This document shows, piece after piece, positions 1 to 4,876 of a stretch of 5,486 bases of DNA. The stretch comes from an uncultured Peptococcaceae bacterium (lineage in GTDB: Bacteria > Bacillota > Peptococcia > Peptococcales > Peptococcaceae), in contig CABVBB010000184.1 of the NCBI GenBank assembly GCA_902496505.1, positions 1 to 5,486 on the forward strand, written 5' to 3'. Below the pieces are notes generated by a model. It saw only the letters and a program-made list of their open reading frames with translations, did not search any database and was not told the DNA's origin. Position 1 is the stretch's first letter. Each line of letters starts with the position of its first letter. A program made the position numbers and the translations under genes.

Positions 1-607
1 CTGCTAAGCCGGAACCCACTGCAAAGGTGAAAGAGATGGTGTGGTTGATATTGATGCCCATGAGTTGAGAAGCCGCGTAATCTTCTGAGACAGCGCGCAT
101 GGCTTTGCCCATTTTGTTTTTCTGGATAAAAGCCTGCAAAGCCAGCATGATGACGATGGAGATCACGATGGTCAACAGCGCACTCATACTGATCTGGACC
201 GATCCCAGACTCACATTGCCGACACTGATGATCTTCGGAAATGGTTTGGGATTAGGAGAAAAGATGAGCATGAACGCATTTTGCAGGAAAAAGCTGATGC
301 CGATCGCCGTGATCAGCGAGGTCAAGCGTGGAGAATTACGCAGCGGGCGATAAGCGACGCGCTCAGTGACGACGCCCAGTACCGCACAAAAGATGATCGC
401 TGTAAAGGCGCTGGTCCAAATCGGCAGACCCACTTGAACCAAAAAAGGAACTGTCGTTAAGGCTATGTAGGCGCCAACCATGATAAATTCACCATGGGCA
501 AAGTTGATCAATTTGATGATACCATAAACCATTGTATACCCTAGTGCGACCAAAGCATAAATACTGCCCAGCTGCAAGCCATTGATAAGCTGTTGTATAA
601 AATCCAT
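1..607 (-). CDS. livH: Branched-chain amino acid ABC transporter permease, LivH type (3' part beyond window)
   Basis: This is the inner-membrane permease of a high-affinity branched-chain amino acid importer. It would pair with a second permease (LivM) and two ATPases (LivG, LivF) to move substrate delivered by the binding protein encoded just upstream. The frame is open from an ATG at 607-605 to the left edge, giving 202 residues of a family usually near 290-300. The family signature INFAHGEF is at about residues 34-41, after a first hydrophobic segment at roughly 10-31. Further hydrophobic stretches lie at about 62-80, 98-116 and 143-161. A cytoplasmic loop with MGKAMRAVSED (166-176) followed by LMGIN matches the ATPase-contact loop of this family. 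A ribosome binding site AGGAAG (620-615) lies 7 bases before the ATG. The gene follows the binding-protein gene by 95 bases on the same strand, so co-transcription is likely. Substrate is inferred from family only. Other amino acids, or amides such as urea, are possible for close relatives. Confidence 0.93.
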   Translation of the reverse strand, partial: MDFIQQLINGLQLGSIYALVALGYTMVYGIIKLINFAHGEFIMVGAYIALTTVPFLVQVGLPIWTSAFTAIIFCAVLGVVTERVAYRPLRNSPRLTSLITAIGISFFLQNAFMLIFSPNPKPFPKIISVGNVSLGSVQISMSALLTIVISIVIMLALQAFIQKNKMGKAMRAVSEDYAASQLMGININHTISFTFAVGSGLA

Positions 608-651
608 TTCTTCACTTCCTATCGCTTATAAGTAGAGGATCCAATAGAACA

Positions 652-675
652 GGGCAGAGTAGCCAAACTCTGCCC
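652..675 (-). promoter_or_regulatory. Stem-loop between binding-protein and permease genes (possible partial terminator or mRNA stabiliser)
   Basis: GGGCAGAGT (652-660) and ACTCTGCCC (667-675) form a perfect 9-bp stem with a 6-base loop. In the direction of the liv genes the stem is followed by TGTTCTATT, only a weak T-rich run, so termination would be partial. This position, after the binding-protein gene and before the permease, is where ABC operons often carry a structure giving more binding protein than membrane components. On the opposite strand the stem is followed by a better T run (685-688 and flanking), but no plus-strand gene ends here. Confidence 0.55.
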
Positions 676-702
676 CAATTCTTTTTTATCACATGTTGTT
701 CA

Positions 703-1902
703 TTACTCAGCTAAAACAGTAGAATCGAAGGTGTATTTGCCATCAACGATCTTGATGATGGTCAAGGATTTGACAGGGTCGCCGTTGGCGTCGAAGCTGA
801 TCTTACCAGTAACGCCTTCATGCTCGGTAGCGGCTAAAGCATCGTTGATCGCCTGGCTGTCGGTGGAACCCGCTTTTTCAATAGCTTCTGCCAAGATGTA
901 AGCAGCGTCATAACCTAAAGCAGCAAAGGCATTTGGTGTTTCATTGTAAGCTTCTTTGTAGTTCTTGATGAAGTTTTGAACGACAGGATTCTCATCCTCT
1001 GCAGAGTAGTGGTTGCAGAAGTAAGCACCTTCAACAACGTCTGTTGCGGAAGCATCCAAGGTCTCCATGACGCCGTCCCAACCATCTGCACCCAAGAGAA
1101 CAGCTTCACAGCCGACTGCTTTAGCCTGGTTAGCGATCAGGGATACTTTGCTGTAGTAGTCAGGGATGAACAATACGTCTGGTTTCTGACCAGCGATGGT
1201 GGTCAGCTGCGCTTTGAAGTCTTTATCCTGGTCAGCATAGCTTTCCTCAGCGACGATGGTCAGGCCTTTTTCTTTAGCTTGTTTAACGAAAGCGGTCTTC
1301 AAGCCATCAGAATAGTCGCTGCTGACGTTGTAAAGGATAGCGGCTGTTTTTGCTTCCAGATTGTCTGCGGCAAAGGTCGCCATGGTCTTGCCCTGTAAGG
1401 GGTCAGTGAAGCAGACGCGGAAGTAGTTGTCACCATAGGTGGTGATGTCTGCTGCTGTACCAGTAGCAGTGATGCAGGGCATGTTGTCATCTTTGGAAGC
1501 ATCTGCCACGGCTGCGCAGGGAGCGCTGGTCACATCACCCAGGATCGCTACAACACCAGCATCCAATAATTTTGTATAGGCGTTGACGGCTTCTGTCGCA
1601 TCGCCTTTTTCGTCTTCTGTCTTAAATTTGATCTGAGCGCCATTGATGCCGCCTGCTGCATTGATCTCTTTGAAGGCCATCTCTGCGCCTTTGGTGTTTG
1701 CTGTACCATAAACAGCCAAGTCACCGGTCAGTGGGGACAGACCACCGATAAAGATCTCATCTCCAGCTTGCTGCTGTTGTTTGTCAGCGCCGTCGGCTTG
1801 CGGCTGCTGCTGTTGTTTGTTGTCATTTCCGCAGCCTGCTGCAATCGTTGCACACATTGCAAATACCAATCCTAATGCCATTGCTTTTTTAAATTTTTTC
1901 AC
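703..1902 (-). CDS. livK: Branched-chain amino acid ABC transporter substrate-binding lipoprotein
   Basis: This is the extracytoplasmic binding protein that captures branched-chain amino acids and hands them to the LivH/LivM permease. The product is 399 residues from a GTG at 1902-1900. That start is chosen because GGAGG (1915-1911) lies 8 bases before it; a GTG at 1917 is in frame but overlaps this ribosome binding site. A signal peptide begins KKFKK, continues with a hydrophobic core (about 7-22) and ends in a lipobox AAGC, with Cys24 as the probable lipidated residue. A Gln-rich linker at about 26-49 holds two QQQQ runs. The mature domain begins IFIGGLSPLTGDLAVYG (50-66), then KGAEMAFKEINAAGG (71-85). 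Both are hallmarks of the type I periplasmic-binding fold of Leu/Ile/Val proteins (Peripla_BP_6 type). Length is typical. It is the first liv gene here, with an AT-rich promoter region upstream. Exact ligand is not shown by the sequence. Confidence 0.93.
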   Translation of the reverse strand: MKKFKKAMALGLVFAMCATIAAGCGNDNKQQQQPQADGADKQQQQAGDEIFIGGLSPLTGDLAVYGTANTKGAEMAFKEINAAGGINGAQIKFKTEDEKGDATEAVNAYTKLLDAGVVAILGDVTSAPCAAVADASKDDNMPCITATGTAADITTYGDNYFRVCFTDPLQGKTMATFAADNLEAKTAAILYNVSSDYSDGLKTAFVKQAKEKGLTIVAEESYADQDKDFKAQLTTIAGQKPDVLFIPDYYSKVSLIANQAKAVGCEAVLLGADGWDGVMETLDASATDVVEGAYFCNHYSAEDENPVVQNFIKNYKEAYNETPNAFAALGYDAAYILAEAIEKAGSTDSQAINDALAATEHEGVTGKISFDANGDPVKSLTIIKIVDGKYTFDSTVLAE

Positions 1903-1910
1903 TTTGAATC

Positions 1911-1915
1911 CCTCC
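1911..1915 (-). promoter_or_regulatory. Ribosome binding site deciding the livK start
   Basis: GGAGG on the minus strand lies 8 bases upstream of the GTG at 1902. It overlaps the alternative upstream in-frame GTG (1917-1915), which has no comparable site of its own. This supports the shorter 399-residue product, whose N terminus is then a standard lipoprotein signal peptide. Confidence 0.8.
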
Positions 1916-1995
1916 ACCAGTTTTATTGGTAAGTTTCTTTGGCCGCTGCATCATCATTTTCATCTGTATTATAATAATGTCGCCGCCGTTTCTAT

Positions 1996-2009
1996 GTATT
2001 ATATAATAC
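1996..2009. promoter_or_regulatory. Perfect 14-bp palindrome, candidate livK -10 region or operator
   Basis: GTATTATATAATAC reads identically on both strands. On the minus strand it contains TATAAT (2003-1998), an exact -10 hexamer, about 95 bases before the livK GTG. The matching -35 region is poor: TTTTCT at 2025-2020 with a 16-base spacer, or ATTTTC with 17. A second minus-strand TATAAT lies at 1973-1968 within a repeated GTATTATA (1966-1973), exactly 30 bases from the copy in the palindrome. Symmetry plus a -10 match could mean a repressor-bound promoter or a chance AT-rich palindrome. No transcription start is proven. Confidence 0.4.
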
Positions 2010-2095
2010 CATGTTCTTGAGAAAATACAATATCCTTTTTACGAATTCTTTACGTTTTTTTTGTAATTTTGCTTATCCTAATCATTATTCGCGCT

Positions 2096-2141
2096 GTTTT
2101 GCCTGCTTCTCGGCCTCTCTGCTGCATTTAGCAGGCAAAAC
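2096..2141 (-). repeat. Inverted repeat (11-bp arms) downstream of spoIIP
   Basis: GTTTTGCCTGC (2096-2106) and GCAGGCAAAAC (2131-2141) are perfect reverse complements separated by 24 bases. The right arm can alternatively use CAAAACG (2136-2142) to pair with CGTTTTG (2168-2174), so the two pairings exclude each other. Neither is followed by a clear T run on either strand. It could be an atypical transcript end for spoIIP, an RNA processing structure or a switch-like element in RNA read through towards liv. The pairing is seen; the role is unknown. Confidence 0.5.
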
Positions 2142-2230
2142 GCCCTGTCTGAGCCCAGCTGCTTGCCCGTTTTGTGTTATAGAGCAGCAATATTTTATGC
2201 CGTTATTCCCCGCATCTGTCCTATAACTGT

Positions 2231-3322
2231 TCAAGTCGTCTCCTCGTCCTGCAAGACCTCCGCCACCACTTGTGCAAAACATTCTAAAGCATAATTGGCT
2301 TCCTCCTGCGTATTCAAGTCTGAACCGATTTCCAAAATTAAGGAATGGGGGTGAGCCTGCTGATTGTAGCGGTTGGCCTGTACGATCCGGATGGAGCGCA
2401 CAAGACCGGGATAGAGCGCATTGCTTTTATCCTCCAGCGCCTGCGCAAAAGCCAGATTTTCTTTCCAATGCTCATGATTGGCGCCGACAACGATCATGAT
2501 CTTAGCCGCGGCCTGTCCGTTGAGCATGACGGTCGTCGGATCTTTGGAGGTAAAGCCCGCGTCTCTGTGCACGTCAAATACTGCCCGCACGTCAGGATTG
2601 GCTGCCAAAAGCGTTTTGACAGTGGCCAGCGAATTGATATAAGAACGATTCCAATCCGGATAATCATGGAGCACCTTGCTGTGCAGCGTACGCAGGCCGT
2701 ATTTTTGCTCCAGCGCCTGCTGAAACACATCGGCTGCCGTACTGACGCCGGCATTTTCACCGGCGCGCTTGCTGACGCCATCCGATGGCAGATACGTCTC
2801 AGCATTGTGGGTATGGTACAAAATGATCTGCACCGCATCAGTCAGGGTAAGGTCGTTCAGCTTGCTCATTTCAAAATGCCAATCATCCGCCATCGCTGCC
2901 ATGTCCGAATAAATATCTTCCTCTATAATAGCGCTGTCCTGCGGCTTGACAACGAGCCTATCGCCCCCATCATCTCTGGCCAGCGTCAAGACTGCCATGC
3001 CCGCTTCCAGCTGCTGATAGGGATCGGTCGGGTCGAAGCCTACCGCCCAGCTCAGCAGACGATCAGCTGCCGATTGCTTTGTTTCTTCCAAAGCCGGCAG
3101 CGCCAGCAAGTGTTCCAAGGATCGCTCACTCATCGACTCCCAAGCCGTCTGCCAAAAACTCTGCTTGTCGCTCTGCGCATTTGGTTCCGCCGCCAAAACG
3201 GCCATCGTTTCACCAGCACGCGCCCTATAACTCCCGCCCCAAAATAAAAGCCCCGCCAAAAGTAACAGTATGGCCAACAGCTTGACCCAAAAGCCCGCAG
3301 AGATCACCACGATTTTTTTCAT
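2231..3322 (-). CDS. spoIIP: Stage II sporulation protein P (SpoIIP), cell-wall hydrolase of engulfment
   Basis: SpoIIP is a membrane-anchored amidase and endopeptidase. With SpoIID and SpoIIM it remodels septal peptidoglycan so the mother cell can engulf the forespore. The 363-residue product has a cytoplasmic MKK start and one membrane anchor at about residues 13-29. A variable stalk follows, to about 160, then the conserved C-terminal domain. Visible motifs are ILYHTHNAETY (167-177), FDVHRDA (249-255), KIMIVVGANHEHW (274-286), YPGLVRSI (304-311), RYNQ (318-321) and LILEIGSDLNTQEEA (328-342). His170, His172 or Glu175, His252 and Glu331 are the likely metal-binding or catalytic residues, inferred from family conservation. 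Length is slightly below that of the Bacillus protein (about 400). The ATG has AGGGAGAG (3338-3331) 8 bases upstream. It appears monocistronic and is divergent from rpsT. Its presence suggests the organism sporulates or descends from spore formers. Confidence 0.93.
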   Translation of the reverse strand: MKKIVVISAGFWVKLLAILLLLAGLLFWGGSYRARAGETMAVLAAEPNAQSDKQSFWQTAWESMSERSLEHLLALPALEETKQSAADRLLSWAVGFDPTDPYQQLEAGMAVLTLARDDGGDRLVVKPQDSAIIEEDIYSDMAAMADDWHFEMSKLNDLTLTDAVQIILYHTHNAETYLPSDGVSKRAGENAGVSTAADVFQQALEQKYGLRTLHSKVLHDYPDWNRSYINSLATVKTLLAANPDVRAVFDVHRDAGFTSKDPTTVMLNGQAAAKIMIVVGANHEHWKENLAFAQALEDKSNALYPGLVRSIRIVQANRYNQQAHPHSLILEIGSDLNTQEEANYALECFAQVVAEVLQDEETT

Positions 3323-3352
3323 TGTCTCAACTCTCCCTGAATCATTTGCTTA

Positions 3353-3381
3353 TCTATATGCGGCGAGCAAATATTTCATGA
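3353..3381 (-). promoter_or_regulatory. Candidate sigma-E-like promoter of spoIIP
   Basis: On the minus strand TCATGAA (3381-3375) and CATATAGA (3360-3353) are separated by 14 bases and end about 30 bases before the spoIIP ATG. The -10 resembles the sigma-E consensus CATAcAaT. The -35 shares TCAT with the TCATATT-type motif. In Bacillus subtilis spoIIP is expressed from sporulation-specific promoters, which is why this match was considered. The -35 match is partial, so this is a suggestion. Confidence 0.4.
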
Positions 3382-3442
3382 CCTGTCCCACTGCGGCCAG
3401 CAAAAAATCCCGGACAAACGGTTTTATTCCTGCTATTTTTTG

Positions 3443-3471
3443 TTGCTTTTTTAAACCGGCCATGGTAGAAT
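3443..3471 (+). promoter_or_regulatory. Probable vegetative promoter of rpsT
   Basis: TTGCTT (3443-3448) and TAGAAT (3466-3471) are spaced by exactly 17 bases, as for the main sigma factor. The -10 matches 5 of 6 positions and the -35 matches 3. Transcription would start near 3478, leaving a leader of about 55 bases. A second possible pair, TTGAAA (3480-3485) with TATAAA (3504-3509) at 18 bases, lies nearer the gene. It would start almost at the Shine-Dalgarno sequence, so it is less likely to be the main promoter. Confidence 0.55.
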
Positions 3472-3517
3472 ATAGTTTGTTGAAATTTAGGCGGTTTTTT
3501 ATATATAAAAGTCGTTG

Positions 3518-3527
3518 AAGGAGGTGA
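3518..3527 (+). promoter_or_regulatory. Long Shine-Dalgarno sequence setting the rpsT UUG start
   Basis: AAGGAGGTGA is complementary to the 16S rRNA tail over ten bases. GGAGG ends 8 bases before TTG at 3533. An earlier in-frame TTG at 3515 precedes this site and cannot use it, so 3533 is the start. Confidence 0.9.
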
Positions 3528-3532
3528 CAACC

Positions 3533-3799
3533 TTGGCAAATATCAAATCTGCAGCTAAACGTGCAAAAATTGCTAAAGTCCGTACTTTAAGAAATAAGAG
3601 TGTGATTTCCAGCGTTAAAACAGCTATCAAAAATTTTGAGGCTGCTGTCGCCGCAAATGATGTTGCAAAAGCCGGTGAAACTCTGAAACTCGCTATTAGA
3701 GCAATCGATAAAGCAGCATCCAAAGGTTTACTGCACAAAAACAATGCAGCAAACAAGAAATCCCGCTTGACCAAAATGTACAATAAGATCGCTGCCTAA
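3533..3799 (+). CDS. rpsT: Small ribosomal subunit protein S20 (bS20)
   Basis: S20 binds 16S rRNA early in assembly of the 30S subunit. The 88-residue product starts MANIKSAAKRAK, the classic S20 N terminus, and is rich in Lys, Arg and Ala, as expected for its long helices. The conserved stretch IDKAASKGLLHKNNAANKKS (about 64-83) is diagnostic, and length is typical. The start codon is TTG, placed 8 bases after an unusually complete Shine-Dalgarno sequence. In Escherichia coli rpsT also starts with UUG, and that codon is part of autogenous translational control; whether that holds here is inference. The gene has its own promoter and is followed 11 bases later by an intrinsic terminator, so it is probably monocistronic. 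It is divergent from spoIIP. Confidence 0.97.
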   Translation: MANIKSAAKRAKIAKVRTLRNKSVISSVKTAIKNFEAAVAANDVAKAGETLKLAIRAIDKAASKGLLHKNNAANKKSRLTKMYNKIAA

Positions 3800-3810
3800 G
3801 TGATCAGGCC

Positions 3811-3839
3811 AAAAGACATCCCTGTTGATGTCTTTTTTT
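3811..3839 (+). terminator. Intrinsic terminator of rpsT
   Basis: AAAAGACATC (3811-3820) pairs perfectly with GATGTCTTTT (3827-3836) around a 6-base loop, and the run of T continues to 3839. It begins 11 bases after the rpsT stop codon. Confidence 0.9.
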
Positions 3840-3849
3840 ATTGCACGCC

Positions 3850-3896
3850 AAAACGCCCAGCATTCCTTAATGAATAAGGAACGCTGGGCGTTTTTT
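3850..3896. terminator. Strong bidirectional terminator between convergent genes
   Basis: AAAACGCCCAGC (3850-3861) pairs with GCTGGGCGTTTT (3883-3894). Inside, after one A-C mismatch, TTCCTTA (3863-3869) pairs with TAAGGAA (3875-3881) around a 5-base loop. That gives 19 base pairs in all. On the plus strand the stem ends in six T (3891-3896), giving a second terminator after rpsT. On the minus strand it lies about 20 bases after the stop of the coiled-coil gene and ends in four T, so it is that gene's likely terminator too. Confidence 0.88.
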
Positions 3897-3916
3897 GTCT
3901 TTGTCTAGGATAAACG

Positions 3917-4624
3917 CTAGTTTTTGCGTTTTTTGGCCAAGGTGACTAAGATCCCTTGGATCTCTTCGCGGTCACTGTGAATGACCTCCAGCTGCTTGGC
4001 GTAGATATTTTCAGCCATAGCGATCAGATTGTCCGCCTTTTGGAAGCTCATCAAAAGCATATCCTGCATCTGCTTCGTCTTGGTCTCCAGCTCAGTCTCC
4101 GCGGTCTGATGAGCGCGCTCGATCAATTCCTTGGAGCGTTTCTCCGCATCATTGATCTTGACCACCAGCAGATCATCTACCTGGTTTTGTTTTTCCTGTG
4201 CTTTTTCCTCTGCCTGCTTGAGCAGAACATCCGCTTTGATCGTGGCCTCATTGATCAGATACTTGGCTTTTTCTCTGGCCTCAGCCAAAATACGCTCTGC
4301 TTCTGTCTGGGCCGCATCTAAGACAGCCTGCTCCTCATTTTCCACAAAGACGTCTGTCTTTTTCTTCTGCACTGGCTGCGGAGCGACTTCCGCCGTTTCC
4401 TCCAACATGTCCAGCAAATCAGCTGCTTCGTTTTCCCCCTCTTGTGATCTCATCCGCCCATCGGCACAATGATAGCTGCGTAATTCAGCAACCAATTCCA
4501 GTGTCCGTTCGCGGTCGACGATAAGCTGATCTTTATGGAATAACGGTGATTTGCAGTTAAGCAAATAATCTTCGAATAAGAGGAGTTCCTGACACATTTT
4601 TTTGCTGAATGGATTTCCGCCCAT
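3917..4624 (-). CDS. Coiled-coil protein of unknown function, ATP-synthase-b/DivIVA-like
   Basis: I do not recognise a named gene. The 235-residue product has three parts. The N-terminal segment (about 10-50), with PLFHKDQLIVDRERTLELV (27-45), resembles the start of short clostridial coiled-coil proteins often labelled ATPase or V-type subunit-like, where a VDRE..L.L..EL pattern recurs. An acidic, Pro-containing linker follows (about 60-95). The rest is a long charged helix (about 96-230) rich in Ala, Glu, Lys and Gln. It includes AERILAEAREKAKYLINEA (109-127), a pattern shared with the stalk subunit b of ATP synthase and with DivIVA. There is no signal peptide or membrane segment, so it is probably cytosolic and oligomeric, perhaps a scaffold. 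The ATG at 4624 has GGAGG (4635-4631) 6 bases upstream. The stop is TAG, followed by a shared terminator. The resemblance is in helical composition, not proven homology. Confidence 0.85.
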   Translation of the reverse strand: MGGNPFSKKMCQELLLFEDYLLNCKSPLFHKDQLIVDRERTLELVAELRSYHCADGRMRSQEGENEAADLLDMLEETAEVAPQPVQKKKTDVFVENEEQAVLDAAQTEAERILAEAREKAKYLINEATIKADVLLKQAEEKAQEKQNQVDDLLVVKINDAEKRSKELIERAHQTAETELETKTKQMQDMLLMSFQKADNLIAMAENIYAKQLEVIHSDREEIQGILVTLAKKRKN

Positions 4625-4654
4625 GCCGCACCTCCGAGTTTTGATAATACCTTT

Positions 4655-4683
4655 ATCATACTACATCTCAGGCAAAATTTTAA
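4655..4683 (-). promoter_or_regulatory. Probable promoter of the coiled-coil gene
   Basis: On the minus strand TTAAAA (4683-4678) and TATGAT (4660-4655) are spaced by 17 bases. They match the main-sigma consensus at 4 and 5 of 6 positions. Transcription would begin near 4648, leaving a short leader with the GGAGG at 4635-4631. Confidence 0.5.
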
Positions 4684-4768
4684 TCCTTTTTCGACATAAA
4701 AGCAGGCTTTTTTTCGTAAGTATCGCAGATTTTTCCTGACTTGGCCGGCAGATCCTGCTTGGCGCGAC

Positions 4769-4800
4769 TTGACACCCCTTTTTAACCGTTGACATATACT
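4769..4800 (+). promoter_or_regulatory. Candidate promoter of the DUF4397 gene with two TTGACA hexamers
   Basis: Two exact TTGACA hexamers occur at 4769-4774 and 4789-4794, 20 bases apart. TATACT (4795-4800) is a good -10 but lies 20 bases after the first hexamer, longer than usual. The second hexamer has only a weak -10 at the proper distance (AACGAT, 4813-4818, 18 bases). CATATACT (4793-4800) also resembles sporulation sigma -10 boxes. A promoter here is likely; its exact form and sigma factor are not settled. Confidence 0.4.
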
Positions 4801-4860
4801 GTGATAGGCACAAACGATGTGTTCATTTCAAGCGAGCAGTGTTTCAGGCTGCTTCGTTCA

Positions 4861-4868
4861 AAAGGAGG
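4861..4868 (+). promoter_or_regulatory. Ribosome binding site setting the DUF4397 TTG start
   Basis: AAAGGAGG ends 8 bases before TTG at 4877. No ATG or GTG in the same frame lies near it. The first in-frame ATG (codon 26) falls inside the conserved domain, so it cannot be the true start. Confidence 0.8.
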
Positions 4869-4876
4869 TCACTGCT

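Larger units (their letters stand above)
1903..2230. other. Intergenic region between spoIIP 3' end and livK (328 bases, no gene)
   Basis: I find no convincing gene. The frames open here are short and lack a ribosome binding site or recognisable protein. The half nearest livK (about 1960-2090) is strongly AT-rich and should hold the liv promoter; it includes the palindrome at 1996-2009. The half nearest spoIIP (about 2091-2180) is more GC-rich and holds inverted repeats built on GTTTTG/CAAAAC arms. No typical hairpin plus T-run terminator is visible for spoIIP. Confidence 0.7.

Noticed and set aside
976..1398. Plus-strand open frame of 140 codons opposite livK
   Set aside because: It is antisense to a well-supported gene, and the translated sequence shows no family motif.
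2011..2282. Short open frames in the spoIIP-livK gap
   Set aside because: They have no Shine-Dalgarno sequence, overlap inverted repeats or the spoIIP end, and have no recognisable products.
2345..3247. Long open frame of 300 codons on the plus strand
   Set aside because: It lies opposite spoIIP, whose motifs are unmistakable. It has no ribosome binding site or recognisable protein features, and its composition is what the complement of spoIIP codons gives.
3499..3783. Minus-strand open frame of 94 codons opposite rpsT
   Set aside because: It is fully antisense to ribosomal protein S20, hydrophobic only because Lys/Ala codons read backwards give Phe/Leu/Ser, and lacks start signals.
3956..4472. 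Two overlapping plus-strand frames opposite the coiled-coil gene
   Set aside because: Both are antisense shadows of the coiled-coil gene, without ribosome binding sites.
4695..4715. AAAAGC-GCTTTT sequence followed by T run as a terminator
   Set aside because: The loop would be only two to three bases with a 6-bp AT-rich stem, and no plus-strand gene ends upstream of it.
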